From Microbacterium yannicii PS01 (GTDB taxonomy: Bacteria; Actinomycetota; Actinomycetes; Actinomycetales; Microbacteriaceae), in NCBI RefSeq assembly GCF_000304335.1, contig NZ_CAJF01000029.1:1-56220 (forward strand): DNA of 56,220 nucleotides. Reading direction: 5' to 3'. The notes beneath the pieces are model-generated. The model was not told the origin of the DNA and ran no database searches. It saw only the letters and a list, made by a program, of their open reading frames with translations. Positions 1 through 8,192 of this stretch are shown here, piece after piece (position 1 is the stretch's first letter; the number at the start of each line of letters is the position of its first letter). A program made the position numbers and the translations under genes.

Positions 1-561
1 ACCGCCGTCGGAAACGCCATCTCGGTCCTCGGCGACAGCTCGTCGACGGGTGCTGTGGCGTCTCCCGGCACGGGATCCGGGTCTGGCGGGACCGCCGGCA
101 CCACCGACGGAACCGACTCGATCCTCGGCGGGACGCAGATCCTGGCGCCGATCTCGCTGCCGGTGACGATCGGCGGCAACGCCATCTCGGTGATCGGCGA
201 CAGCACCACGCGGGGCCCGGTCGTCCCGACGGACCCCACGGACCCCACGGACCCGACCAACCCCACGGACCCGACGGACCCGACCGACCCGACCGATCCC
301 ACCGACCCGACGGACCCCACCGACCCGTCGGACCCCACGGACCCCACCGACCCGACCGATCCCACGGACCCGACCGACCCGGCCGGCCCGGCGGACTCGG
401 GTGACGGCGACGACAGCATCACGGGCGCGACGGCCTCGGCCGGCACGACCGCAGAACTCGCCCAGACAGGAGGAGCGGGTGCGCTCCCCGCGCTGCTGAT
501 GGGGCTCACGCTCCTGGTGGCGGGGGCAGCCGCCCGCGTGTCGCGGCGACGCTCCGCGTAA
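1..561 (+). CDS. LAQTG-anchored surface protein, 3' part only
   Basis: The gene is open at the left edge, so the start, and presumably a signal peptide, lie outside. The visible 186 residues show a repeated module: GNAISVLGDS near the edge and GNAISVIGDS about 55 residues later, resembling the GN-x-VxVxG core of chaplin-like small secreted domains. A stalk of about 23 Asp-Pro-Thr triplets follows (about 229-390), then a short linker and a sorting signal: LAQTG (457-471), a hydrophobic helix and a terminal Arg-rich tail. This is the layout of a sortase substrate held on the cell wall, with the DPT stalk acting as a wall-spanning spacer. LAXTG is the motif class linked to class E sortases in high-GC actinobacteria, and one is encoded at 46,584. 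The biological role of the displayed domain is unknown. Confidence 0.8.
   Translation, partial: TAVGNAISVLGDSSSTGAVASPGTGSGSGGTAGTTDGTDSILGGTQILAPISLPVTIGGNAISVIGDSTTRGPVVPTDPTDPTDPTNPTDPTDPTDPTDPTDPTDPTDPSDPTDPTDPTDPTDPTDPAGPADSGDGDDSITGATASAGTTAELAQTGGAGALPALLMGLTLLVAGAAARVSRRRSA
229..390 (+). repeat. Asp-Pro-Thr coding tandem repeat
   Basis: Near-perfect 9-base units of the form GAC CCG/CCC ACG/ACC repeat for about 160 bases and encode the DPT stalk. Interruptions are single substitutions (Asn, Ser). Copy number of such runs is usually variable and prone to assembly error. Confidence 0.85.
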
Positions 562-618
562 CCGGTGCGGGGCGCCTCGCGTTCCCCACAACGCCTCGCC
601 CCGCCTGCGCGTGAGCAA

Positions 619-651
619 GCGGGGAGGTCGTTCCCGAGACGGCCTCCCCGC
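619..651 (+). terminator. Terminator-like hairpin after the surface protein
   Basis: GCGGGGAGG (619-627) pairs with CCTCCCCGC (643-651) around a 15-base loop, 58 bases after the stop codon. There is no clear T-tract, so a Rho-independent role is inferred only from position and stem strength. Confidence 0.5.
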
Positions 652-721
652 CCTTCGACCCCCCGATCACGGCGGCTGCGGTTCTGCCTGGGACCGCACC
701 GTCGTGATCGGGGTATCAGAC

Positions 722-860
722 GGGCGGATGCTGCGAACTGGGGGCTCGCAGCATCCGCCCTTGCAAGAAGACGACGGATGCCGCGAACCAGGGGGCTCGC
801 GGCATCCGTTCCTTGGGGGAAAAGACGGATGCCGCGGACCCTGAGGTCCGCGGCATCCGT
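722..860. repeat. Three tandem GGATGCC-type hairpins
   Basis: Three successive inverted repeats share one design. 722-736 pairs with 746-760 (15 bp), 774-786 with 797-809 (13 bp), and 825-840 with 845-860 (16 bp, 4-base loop). All have GGATGC(C/T)GCG in the left arm. The last, read on the minus strand, sits just past the rplI stop and is followed by CTTTT, so it can terminate the ribosomal operon. The stretch 562-871 otherwise shows no gene. Confidence 0.75.
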
Positions 861-871
861 TCGTGCGCGCC

Positions 872-1324
872 TTACTTGGCGGCGACCACCTGAAGGGTGA
901 TCACGGCGGTGAGGTCGTCGCGAAGACGAACCGTCGCCTCGTGCTCGCCGACGGACTTGATCGGCGAGGTGATGTGGATCTTGCGCTTGTCGAGGTCGCC
1001 CAGGCCGGCGGCCTTGACGGCGTCGGCCACGTCGACGGTCTTCACCGAACCGAAGAGGCGACCCTCTGCACCCGCCTTGACGGCGAGCTTGACCTTGTTG
1101 GACTCGAGGGCGCCCTTGAGGGCGACAGCCTCTTCGTGGTCGTGGATCGCGCGCGACTCGCGAGCGGCGCGGATCGACGCCACCTGCTTCTCGCCACCGC
1201 GGGTCCATGCGACCGCGAAGCCCTGGGGGATGAGGTAGTTGCGGGCGTAGCCGCTCTTGACCTCGACCACGTCACCGGCGCTACCGAGCCCGGCGACCTC
1301 GTTCGTGAGAATGAGCTTTGCCAT
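872..1324 (-). CDS. rplI: 50S ribosomal protein L9
   Basis: A 150-residue protein beginning [31 protein letters not shown] without gaps relative to the L9 family. It has the N-terminal rRNA-binding domain with the conserved [12 protein letters not shown] block, a charged connecting helix (about residues 45-75), and the C-terminal domain ending in ITLQV. It binds domain V of 23S rRNA in the large subunit. It is the last gene of the rpsF-ssb-rpsR-rplI operon, 11 bases after rpsR, and a strong hairpin follows it. Length is normal for the family. Confidence 0.97.
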   Translation of the reverse strand: MAKLILTNEVAGLGSAGDVVEVKSGYARNYLIPQGFAVAWTRGGEKQVASIRAARESRAIHDHEEAVALKGALESNKVKLAVKAGAEGRLFGSVKTVDVADAVKAAGLGDLDKRKIHITSPIKSVGEHEATVRLRDDLTAVITLQVVAAK

Positions 1325-1335
1325 ATCGGTACTCC

Positions 1336-1590
1336 TTAGCGGCCAGCGCCGGCGTAAGGCAGGAGTGCCATCTCGCGCGCGTTCTTGATCGCGCGAGCGA
1401 TGAGGCGCTGCTCCTGCACCGAGACACCGGTGATACGACGGGCGCGGATCTTCCCGCGCTCCGAGATGAACTTGCGAAGAGTGGAGACGTCCTTGTAGTC
1501 GATGACGCCGACGCGGATCGCCTTCGCGGGGGCAGCGTTCTTCGCGCCCTTCCGCGGCTTCCGGCGGTCGCCGGTTGCCTTTCCAGCCAT
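1336..1590 (-). CDS. rpsR: 30S ribosomal protein S18
   Basis: An 84-residue basic protein. The conserved core ([49 protein letters not shown] region) is complete and lacks the zinc-type cysteines, as in the non-zinc C- paralogue. S18 pairs with S6 on the 30S platform, and both are encoded in this operon. The N-terminal basic extension is typical of actinobacteria. A gap of 65 bases separates it from ssb upstream. Confidence 0.96.
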   Translation of the reverse strand: MAGKATGDRRKPRKGAKNAAPAKAIRVGVIDYKDVSTLRKFISERGKIRARRITGVSVQEQRLIARAIKNAREMALLPYAGAGR

Positions 1591-1655
1591 GGTCTTTCCT
1601 TTACGTTTGCTTGATCGGATGCCTCAGCCGAGGCATCCGGAATCTGCTTCTGAGA

Positions 1656-2171
1656 TCAGAACGGCGTGTCGTCGCCGTAGGCGCCGGGCGCTGCCCAGGC
1701 GTCGTTCCCGCCACCGGCGTTCGCCGACCCGGGGGTCGACCACGGCTCGTCGGCGACCTGCGCCGGACGCGACTGTCCGCCGCCACCAGCGCCACCGCCG
1801 CCGCCACCCGCTGCGCGGGTGACCTGAGCGGTCGCGTAGCGCAGCGACGGGCCGATCTCGTCGACCTCGAGCTCGATCGCGGTGCGGTTGTTGCCCTCGC
1901 GATCCTGGTAGCTGCGCTGCTTGAGGCGGCCGGTCGCGATGACCCGCATGCCCTTCGTCAGCGAGCCGGCCACATGCTCGGCGAACTCGCGCCACACGCT
2001 CGCGCGGAGGAACAGCGCTTCGCCGTCCTTCCACTCGTTGGCCTGACGGTCGAAGTTGCGCGGCGTCGACGCGATCGTGAAGTTCGCGACGGGGAGGCCG
2101 TTCTGCGTGTAGCGCAGTTCGGGATCAGCCGTGAGGTTGCCCACGACGGTGATGATCGTCTCGCCGGCCAT
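1656..2171 (-). CDS. ssb: Single-stranded DNA-binding protein
   Basis: A 171-residue SSB. Residues 1-110 form the OB-fold, starting [23 protein letters not shown] and containing the [12 protein letters not shown] block. A Gly-rich flexible linker follows, and the protein ends in the acidic tip GDDTPF that recruits replication and repair partners. It coats single-stranded DNA as a tetramer. It lies between rpsF (5 bases) and rpsR, the standard actinobacterial order, and is presumably co-transcribed with them. Confidence 0.96.
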   Translation of the reverse strand: MAGETIITVVGNLTADPELRYTQNGLPVANFTIASTPRNFDRQANEWKDGEALFLRASVWREFAEHVAGSLTKGMRVIATGRLKQRSYQDREGNNRTAIELEVDEIGPSLRYATAQVTRAAGGGGGGAGGGGQSRPAQVADEPWSTPGSANAGGGNDAWAAPGAYGDDTPF

Positions 2172-2176
2172 GACCC

Positions 2177-2545
2177 TTAGGCCTTCGCAGCCTTGGCGGT
2201 CTTGCGGGCGGCGCGTTCGTCGGCGCGCTGCTTCTCAGACGCGATCATCGCGATCGCTTCCTCGGCGCGGAGCACCTTGGTGCGCATGATCTGCTCGCTG
2301 AGCTTCAGCTGGCGGTCGAGCTCCTGAGTGGCTGCGCTCGACGCGGTGAAGTTGACGACGGCGTAGATGCCTTCGGTCTTCTTCTGGATCTCGTAAGCGA
2401 GACGGCGCTTGCCCCAGATGTCGACGTTGTCGATCGAGCCACCATCGTTGGTGATGACCTTCAGGAACTTGTCGAGGTTCGGGCCGACCTGGCGCTCGTC
2501 GATCTCCGGGTTCAGGATGACCATGAGTTCGTACTGGTGCGTCAC
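2177..2545 (-). CDS. rpsF: 30S ribosomal protein S6
   Basis: A 122-residue protein starting (GTG) [21 protein letters not shown], with the S6 ferredoxin-like fold signatures ([16 protein letters not shown]) and an Ala/Lys-rich tail. It is the first gene of the operon. The GTG at 2545 is set by a strong AGGAGG (2558-2553) seven bases upstream. The long leader can pair this ribosome-binding site with an upstream CCTCCT, so translation may be self-regulated by S6:S18. Confidence 0.96.
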   Translation of the reverse strand: MTHQYELMVILNPEIDERQVGPNLDKFLKVITNDGGSIDNVDIWGKRRLAYEIQKKTEGIYAVVNFTASSAATQELDRQLKLSEQIMRTKVLRAEEAIAMIASEKQRADERAARKTAKAAKA

Positions 2546-2671
2546 TTACCCACCTCCTTCGGACTAGAACGGCTGCCGGGCATTTCCCGGTAGCAGGAGG
2601 GTGTGTGCACGTCGTCCGGCTTCCGGCGCTCCTGGATCCCATCGGTGAGATCCGAAGCGCATGCGGACAAC
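2546..2671 (-). promoter_or_regulatory. Candidate S6:S18-type leader of rpsF
   Basis: Read on the minus strand, CCTCCT (2600-2595) is complementary to the AGGAGG ribosome-binding site (2558-2553). Between them lies a small hairpin, CCGGG-aaatg-CCCGG (2590-2576), followed by CAGCCG. A short helix closing over the ribosome-binding site with an internal hairpin and a CCG triplet recalls the autoregulatory S6:S18 RNA motif found before rpsF in many bacteria. Whether it truly belongs to that family needs a covariance-model search. Confidence 0.45.
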
Positions 2672-2677
2672 CCTCCT

Positions 2678-2707
2678 ATGGTACCGGATGCCCCGCCCGC
2701 TGCCGAA
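2678..2707 (-). promoter_or_regulatory. Probable rpsF operon promoter
   Basis: On the minus strand, TTCGGC (2707-2702) and TACCAT (2683-2678) are 18 bases apart. They would start transcription about 125 bases before the rpsF GTG, leaving room for the structured leader. Confidence 0.4.
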
Positions 2708-3367
2708 TCAGGCCGTCGCCGCCCACAAGAGCCGGGCGCCGACGATGCCGGCCGTCACGGCGAGCACGACGACGCCGATCGACAGCGCCCAGTCGCGTGC
2801 CGTCGGAGGGATGAGGTCGGTCACGGCACCCGGGCGCCGATTGATCAGCCGGAACACGGGGCGATCGCCGGCGGTGACGAACTGCCTGCCCGCGGCGCTT
2901 CGTGAGCCGAGGAACAGCAGCCACCGGTCGGTGCCGCGCAGGAGGAGCAGCAGGGGCGCGATGCCCATCAGCAGGAACATCCCGCCGATGATGCCGCCCA
3001 CCACGTCACCTGAGGCGGCCGACGCGAAGAACGTCACGCTGAGACCGACGAAGAGGATCGGCCACGCCCAGATCACGAGCGGGGTGCCGAAACCCTGCGC
3101 GAAGAGCAGGGCGATTCCGGCGAAGAGGAACCCGCCCAGGATGCTCAGCGGCGCGAAGAGCGCCACATTGCCGGGACACTCGACCTCGATGACGTACGGA
3201 CCGCCGCTGGCGCACGAGCCTCCCAGCGTCGTCAGCGTGTACGAGACGAGATAGAGAAGCGTGAAGCACGTGATGAAGCCCGCCCACGAGACGAACGCGC
3301 CGACCACCCGCACGAGCGCGGAATCGCGCCATGGCCAGGCCATCGGTGCGAGCGGACGGGTGGTCAC
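2708..3367 (-). CDS. Four-to-six-helix membrane protein of unknown function
   Basis: A 219-residue protein with several hydrophobic segments (residues about 17-42, 60-82, 85-105, 110-130 and near the C terminus) and a short Cys-containing outer loop (SCASGGPYVIEVECPG) after the first helix. The two cysteines could form a disulfide. The GTG start at 3367 is chosen because TACACT lies exactly six bases upstream, the pattern of a leaderless actinobacterial transcript; a longer reading frame upstream would run into the glycosyltransferase gene. No family is recognised. Confidence 0.7.
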   Translation of the reverse strand: MTTRPLAPMAWPWRDSALVRVVGAFVSWAGFITCFTLLYLVSYTLTTLGGSCASGGPYVIEVECPGNVALFAPLSILGGFLFAGIALLFAQGFGTPLVIWAWPILFVGLSVTFFASAASGDVVGGIIGGMFLLMGIAPLLLLLRGTDRWLLFLGSRSAAGRQFVTAGDRPVFRLINRRPGAVTDLIPPTARDWALSIGVVVLAVTAGIVGARLLWAATA

Positions 3368-3413
3368 GCGAGGAGTGTACCGAGCGGGACCCGGATGGCG
3401 TCCATCCTGCGAC

Positions 3414-4712
3414 TCATCGGGGCGCAGGAATCTCCTTCTGCGCGACAGCCTCCAGCGCACGATCCAAGCCATCCAGACCGGACCGCGCGCGGAGCGCAGT
3501 GGCCAGCGCTTGAGCGCGGGTGCGGTAGGCGGCATCGGATCGGACTCGTCCGACGGCACGGGCGACCTGCGCCGCCGTCGGCCGGTTCGTCTTCAGGTTG
3601 ATGCCGGCGCCCGACCACCCCACACGCGCCGAGACCTCGATCTTGTCTTCGGTCTGCCCCGCGACCACCAGCGGGACCCCGTGCGCAAGCGCCTGCTGCA
3701 CCCCGCCGTAACCCCCGTTGGTGACCAGGACGTCCACGCGTGGGAGCAGACGGTCGTACGGAAGGTATTGAGCGACTCGCACGTTGTCGGGCAGTTCCTC
3801 GGGAAGTGCCGTGCGCGGCCGGCCGCCCGTGGAGACGACGACGAGTGCATCCGACCCGGCGAGCCCGTCGATCGTCGGCAGCACCAGCTGAGAGAAGTCG
3901 GAGTTCGCGATGGTGCCCTGCGTCACGTGGACGACAGGCCGGCCGTCGAGGTCGGACCACCACTGCGGCAGCGGCGCGGTGGACGCGGGACCAGGAAGCG
4001 GTCCGGCGAAGGAGACCGAGTCGCTCAGGTCGCTCCGGGGGTACTCGAACTCGGGCGCCGTGAACTGCACGAGCGCGTCGGCCCGCGAAGGCCAGTCGAG
4101 CACGAAGCCGCCGAGCGGACGACCGACCTCGCGCACGCTCATGGCCTCGGCCTCCCGCTGGACCGCGCCGAAGACGCCCCGCTCGGCGACGGTGGCGAGG
4201 ATGGCGTTGCGGAGGCGGCCGACGGGACCGCGCAGCGGCGGGATGCCCAGACCGAAGGGAGCGGTATCGCGGCTCTGGGCGCCGAGCGGGAAGATCCCGA
4301 GGCTGATCACCGGCGGTCGCTCCTCGCGGGGGAGCCTGGTGAGCAGAGCCGCGCCGAGGAACAGCGGTTCGGTGAGGATCGCGTCGACGTCTGCGACGGC
4401 GAGTTCGGCCCGGACGGCGGCGAGCTGCGCGGGGGCGGGCCGCAGGAAGAGGTTCGTCATGTCGAAGCGGATGGCCGCGGGTCCCCGCAGGCCGACTCGG
4501 TCGGGGAATGCCCCGTCGGCGTCGTCGAGGTCCACATCGGCCGCCTCGGGCAGAGGGAGGAACTGTGCACCGGCGTCGCGGACGGCTTCCGCATACCGCC
4601 GGCTGGTCAGGAAGCGCACGTCATCGCCGCGGGAGAGCAGGTGGCGGGCGATCTGGAGCAGCGGCATGACGTGACCGTGGGCCGGCGTGCAGGTGAGGAG
4701 GTAACTGGACAT
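3414..4712 (-). CDS. UDP-glycosyltransferase, macrolide-glycosyltransferase type
   Basis: A 432-residue GT1/GT-B enzyme. The N-terminal acceptor domain starts MSSYLLTCTPAHGHVMPLLQIARHL with the usual Gly-His motif. The C-terminal donor domain has VVHVTQGTIAN (about residue 245), DRLLPRVDVLVTNGGYGGVQQAL with the sugar-nucleotide-binding signature, and GVPLVVAGQTEDK. Such enzymes transfer a sugar from UDP- or dTDP-sugar to small hydrophobic acceptors, often inactivating macrolides. The ATG at 4712 is preferred over one 48 bases further out because of homology-like start and the divergent TetR promoter. The TetR gene reads away from a shared 64-base spacer, so regulation by it is likely. The substrate is unknown. 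Confidence 0.85.
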   Translation of the reverse strand: MSSYLLTCTPAHGHVMPLLQIARHLLSRGDDVRFLTSRRYAEAVRDAGAQFLPLPEAADVDLDDADGAFPDRVGLRGPAAIRFDMTNLFLRPAPAQLAAVRAELAVADVDAILTEPLFLGAALLTRLPREERPPVISLGIFPLGAQSRDTAPFGLGIPPLRGPVGRLRNAILATVAERGVFGAVQREAEAMSVREVGRPLGGFVLDWPSRADALVQFTAPEFEYPRSDLSDSVSFAGPLPGPASTAPLPQWWSDLDGRPVVHVTQGTIANSDFSQLVLPTIDGLAGSDALVVVSTGGRPRTALPEELPDNVRVAQYLPYDRLLPRVDVLVTNGGYGGVQQALAHGVPLVVAGQTEDKIEVSARVGWSGAGINLKTNRPTAAQVARAVGRVRSDAAYRTRAQALATALRARSGLDGLDRALEAVAQKEIPAPR

Positions 4713-4720
4713 GTGGATGC

Positions 4721-4747
4721 CTTCGGTTAGGATTGGATGTACCGAAG
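4721..4747. promoter_or_regulatory. Candidate TetR operator
   Basis: CTTCGGT (4721-4727) and ACCGAAG (4741-4747) form a perfect 7-bp inverted repeat with a 13-base spacer inside the divergent glycosyltransferase-TetR intergenic region. A possible plus-strand promoter TGGACA (4706-4711), 16 bases, TAGGAT (4728-4733) overlaps it, consistent with autorepression. Confidence 0.45.
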
Positions 4748-4776
4748 AAGTATTCACCACACCGAGAGGAAGGTCA

Positions 4777-5433
4777 ATGCCGGAATCGAGCGCGCGTCGG
4801 CCGGAGCAGAGTCCGCGCGCCTACCGATCGGCGTTGCGAGAGCAGCAGGCTCTCCAGACCCGGCGGCGAATCGTCGAGGCTGCCGCGCGCCTGTTCGCCA
4901 CCAGGGGATACCAGGCGACGACACTGGCTTCCATCGCCCGCGAGGCCGGAGTCTCCACTGAGACGGTGAAGACGGCCGCTCCCAAGGCCGAGCTGCTCAT
5001 CGCCGCGTTCGAGGTGACGTTCGCCGGCACCGAGGCGGCAGAGTCGATCACCGAGACCCCCGTGGCGCAGGACGTGCTGGAGCTCGCCGATGATGTGTTC
5101 CTCGATGTCCTTCTCGATCGGATCGCCGCGGCGAACGCGCGGGCCCACGCCCTGTGGACGGTGCTGGTGGGGGCAGCGGCATCCGATCCGGTCGTCGACG
5201 GCGCGCTGCAGGAGATCCTCCGCCGCCGAGCCGCCGACTATGCAGGTCTGGTCGACGAGCTTCTCGCGCGCAGGTATGCGCCGTCGGTCGTCGACGCCGG
5301 TGCGACTGCCGCAGCGCTGTCGTTCCTGCTGTCGCCCGAGGGCTACCAGCAGCTCGTGGCGCAGTCGCGTTGGACCCCCGAGCGATACGTGACCTGGCTG
5401 CGTTCGGCCGTCCTTGCCGAACTCGGCGCCTGA
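4777..5433 (+). CDS. TetR/AcrR-family transcriptional regulator
   Basis: A 218-residue regulator. The N-terminal helix-turn-helix occupies residues about 20-65 (RRRIVEAAARLFATRGYQATTLASIAREAGVSTETV). The ligand-binding half is helical and poorly conserved. The HTH variant ends in KTAAPKAELL instead of the common YRHFPSKEEL. The ATG at 4777 follows GAGAGGAAGG. It is divergent from the glycosyltransferase and ends six bases before the converging acyl-CoA dehydrogenase. It probably represses the glycosyltransferase and itself and is released by a small ligand, perhaps the glycosyl acceptor. Confidence 0.9.
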   Translation: MPESSARRPEQSPRAYRSALREQQALQTRRRIVEAAARLFATRGYQATTLASIAREAGVSTETVKTAAPKAELLIAAFEVTFAGTEAAESITETPVAQDVLELADDVFLDVLLDRIAAANARAHALWTVLVGAAASDPVVDGALQEILRRRAADYAGLVDELLARRYAPSVVDAGATAAALSFLLSPEGYQQLVAQSRWTPERYVTWLRSAVLAELGA

Positions 5434-5439
5434 ACCCGA

Positions 5440-6639
5440 TCAGCGGAACGCGCTGAGGCCCGTGAGGTGCTGGCCGAGCACCAGCGTGTGGACCTCGTCG
5501 GTGCCCTCGTAGGTGCGCACCGACTCCAGGTTGGCGGCGTGCCGGATCGGCGAGTTCTCCAGCAGCACGCCGTCGCCGCCGAGGATCGTGCGCGCCTCGC
5601 GGGCGATCTCGATCGCCTCGCGGACATTGCTCAGCTTGCCCAGTGAGATCTGGGTCGGGGTGAGCGTGCCGGCGTCCTTCGCGCGTCCGATCTGCAGCGC
5701 GAGCAGCGCGCCCTTCTGCAGCTCGATGACCATGTCGACGAGCTTGCGCTGAGTGAGCTGGAAGCCGGCGATCGGCCGCCCGAACTGCTCACGTCGCAGC
5801 GCGTGGCGCAGGGCGGCCTCGTAGCTGTCGCGCGCCGCGCCGAGGGCGCCCCACACGATGCCGTACCGCGCCTCGTTCAGCGCCGAGAACGGCCCGCGCA
5901 GTCCGCGGGCGCCGGGGAGGAGAGCGGATGCCGCGACCCGCACTCCGTCGAGCCGGATCTGCGTCTGCACCGACGCGCGCATCGACCCCTTCGGCTCGAG
6001 GACCGTCGCCTCGAATCCGGGCAGGCCGGTCGGCACCAGGAACCCTCGGACGCCGTCGTCGGTCTGCGCCCAGACGACCGCGAGCGCAGCGATCGAGGCG
6101 AGGCCGATCCAGCGCTTGGTGCCGGTGAGCACCCAGTCGCCGCCGTCACGGCGGGCGTACGTCGACATGGCGGACGGGTCGGAGCCCGCGCCGGGCTCGG
6201 TCAGGGCGAAGCAGGCGATGACCTCGCCCGAGGCCATCCGCGGCAGCCACTCCTCCTTCTGCTCCGCGCTGCCGAATCGGTGGATCGAACCCATCGCCAG
6301 GGAGCCCTGCACCGAGACGAAGGTGCGAAGCCCCGAGTCGCCGGCTTCCAGCTCCAGCGCCGCGAGGCCGTAGTCGACGGCGCTGGCGCCGGCGCATCCG
6401 TACCCATCGAGGGTCATGCCCAGCAGTCCGAGCCGGCCGAGGGCGGGCGCCAGCTCGACGGGGAAATGCGCCGTGTCGAACCACTCGGCGATGTGCGGAC
6501 GGATTTCGTCGTCGACGAACGCCCGGACCCCGTCGCGCGTCGCCCGCTCGTCCTCGCTCAGCAGCGCATCGATGCCGAGGACGTCGGATGCCGCGCGCAG
6601 CGCCTCGATGTCGTCCGGGTCTCTGCGGGCATCGGTCAT
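5440..6639 (-). CDS. Acyl-CoA dehydrogenase, glutaryl-CoA dehydrogenase-like
   Basis: A 399-residue flavoenzyme with the full acyl-CoA dehydrogenase layout: N-terminal helical domain, FAD-binding ALTEPGAGSDPSAM and WIGLAS blocks, beta domain, and C-terminal helical domain with REQFGRPIAGFQ and ILGGDGVL. The YEGTDEVH segment near residue 377 carries the catalytic glutamate in the position used by glutaryl-CoA dehydrogenases. These oxidise, and can decarboxylate, glutaryl-CoA in lysine and aromatic breakdown. Start ATG follows GAGGAGGCGATC. No electron-transfer flavoprotein or pathway partner is adjacent, so the substrate is inferred from motif alone. Confidence 0.85.
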   Translation of the reverse strand: MTDARRDPDDIEALRAASDVLGIDALLSEDERATRDGVRAFVDDEIRPHIAEWFDTAHFPVELAPALGRLGLLGMTLDGYGCAGASAVDYGLAALELEAGDSGLRTFVSVQGSLAMGSIHRFGSAEQKEEWLPRMASGEVIACFALTEPGAGSDPSAMSTYARRDGGDWVLTGTKRWIGLASIAALAVVWAQTDDGVRGFLVPTGLPGFEATVLEPKGSMRASVQTQIRLDGVRVAASALLPGARGLRGPFSALNEARYGIVWGALGAARDSYEAALRHALRREQFGRPIAGFQLTQRKLVDMVIELQKGALLALQIGRAKDAGTLTPTQISLGKLSNVREAIEIAREARTILGGDGVLLENSPIRHAANLESVRTYEGTDEVHTLVLGQHLTGLSAFR

Positions 6640-6714
6640 GATCGCCTCCTCGCGTTCGGGTTCGATTCTGCCCGGCTGCCGTTCCCCGCGGGCAGAGGCG
6701 GCTAACGTGGCGGC

Positions 6715-7929
6715 ATGGCCGCGCCCGCTGACCCGCGCTCGTACCCGTTCGACGCCCGACCACTGGTCGAGCCCGTCGATCCGGCGGCCGCACGCGCGTT
6801 CGCGCAGGAGCTTCGGCGCACGGGACGGCTGCCCTCGGCCCTTTCGGACAGCGGCATCGCGATGGTCATCATCCTGTCCATCGTCGCGATCGTGTTCGCC
6901 TCGACGATCCTCACCGTCATGACCACCATCGCGGCGGGAATAGCCTCGTCGTTCGCGGGCGAGGGCGGCTTCGGCGTGCTGTTCGCCGTCGTGCCCTTCG
7001 TGATCATCGGCGGAATCGTCGCCATCGCGGTCTGGGTCGTCGTCGCGGCTCGCCGGTCCGGCAACGCCCGCATGTTCCGGCTCGACCGCTTCGCGAGGGC
7101 GAACGGCATGAGCTACCTCCCCCGGATGGCGGCCCCCGCCCTGCCGGGCATGATCTTCTCGCTCGGCAGCTCACGGCAGGCGTCCGACCTCGTCCGCGGC
7201 GAGCGCCCGCGATTCGTGGAGTTCGCGAACTACCGCTACACCACCGGGTCGGGAAAGAATCGCAGCACGCACACGTGGGGGTATGTCGCCGTCAAGCTCG
7301 ACGTGCCGCTGCCGCACATCGTGCTGGACGCGACCGGCAACAACGGGCTCTTCGGCTCGAACCTGCCGGCGACCTTCGACAAGGACCAGCGCCTGAGCCT
7401 CGAAGGCGACTTCGACCGGTACTTCTCGCTGTCGTGTCCCGCGGGCTACGAGACCGACGCGCTCTACCTCTTCACGCCCGACATCATGGCCCGCTTCATC
7501 GACAACGCCGCCGCACTCGACGTCGAGATCGTCGACGACTGGCTCTTCCTCTACGCCAAGCGGGACTTCTCGACACTCGATCCGGCGACCTGGGCGTGGC
7601 TGTTCTCGGTGGTCGGCGCGCTTCTCGACAAGTTCGCTCAGTGGGCCCGCTGGCGCGACGACCGCCTTCGCGCCGCAGCGCGCTCCACTCCGGATGCCTC
7701 GGCACACGCAAGCCTCGAGACGTCGGGCGCCGTGAGCCCGGGGGTCGCGGCGACCGCGGTCCCCTTCACTCCGCCGCTCGACACACTGCGGCCTCCCCCC
7801 GGCGTCGCGCCGCAGGGACGCCGGCTGCAGCGGGGGGTGCCGTGGGTCACCTTCATCGCCATGGGTGCGGTGGTGCTGTTCTGGATCCTGTCGCAGACAG
7901 GAGTGATCGGCATGTTCTTCGGCGGCTGA
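6715..7929 (+). CDS. Membrane protein with large cytoplasmic domain, unknown
   Basis: A 404-residue protein: short soluble N terminus, two transmembrane helices (residues about 45-75 and 80-110), a roughly 200-residue soluble domain (RFVEFANYRYTTGSGKNRSTHTWGYVAVKLDVPLPHI to LFLYAKRDF), a Pro-rich linker, and a final helix (about 380-402). This two-helix plus soluble domain layout recalls DUF3137-like proteins, but that is only a resemblance. The start is supported by TAACGT six bases before the ATG, a leaderless arrangement. Confidence 0.75.
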   Translation: MAAPADPRSYPFDARPLVEPVDPAAARAFAQELRRTGRLPSALSDSGIAMVIILSIVAIVFASTILTVMTTIAAGIASSFAGEGGFGVLFAVVPFVIIGGIVAIAVWVVVAARRSGNARMFRLDRFARANGMSYLPRMAAPALPGMIFSLGSSRQASDLVRGERPRFVEFANYRYTTGSGKNRSTHTWGYVAVKLDVPLPHIVLDATGNNGLFGSNLPATFDKDQRLSLEGDFDRYFSLSCPAGYETDALYLFTPDIMARFIDNAAALDVEIVDDWLFLYAKRDFSTLDPATWAWLFSVVGALLDKFAQWARWRDDRLRAAARSTPDASAHASLETSGAVSPGVAATAVPFTPPLDTLRPPPGVAPQGRRLQRGVPWVTFIAMGAVVLFWILSQTGVIGMFFGG

Positions 7930-8004
7930 CGCGTCGGCGCTCGGTCGCCGCTCGGTTGGCGCTCGATCGGGCCGACCCGCATGCGCCGCGCGTAGGCTTG
8001 CGGG

Positions 8005-8079
8005 GTGCATTCGACATCTTCCGTGACGCCCGCAGGGCGTAAGGGGGTCGCCGGCGCTTCCCGCGCCGAGCGGAGGTAG
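8005..8079 (+). CDS. Possible leaderless 24-residue leader peptide
   Basis: In the 263-base gap between two genes, TAGGCT (7993-7998) is followed after exactly six bases by GTG and a 24-codon frame (MHSTSSVTPAGRKGVAGASR...). The spacing fits the leaderless promoters used elsewhere here, so a transcript may start at this GTG and run into the FBP gene. There is no conservation evidence, and the peptide may simply mark the promoter. Confidence 0.25.
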   Translation: MHSTSSVTPAGRKGVAGASRAERR

Positions 8080-8192
8080 CCGCAGGCGTCGGCCGGCTCG
8101 ACCGCAGCGACGTACCCGCACCTTCGCGGACCGGCGGTCCGCGGCATCCCCTCACCCGTCCTCGTGGACGAGAAGACACGAAGCAAGGAATC

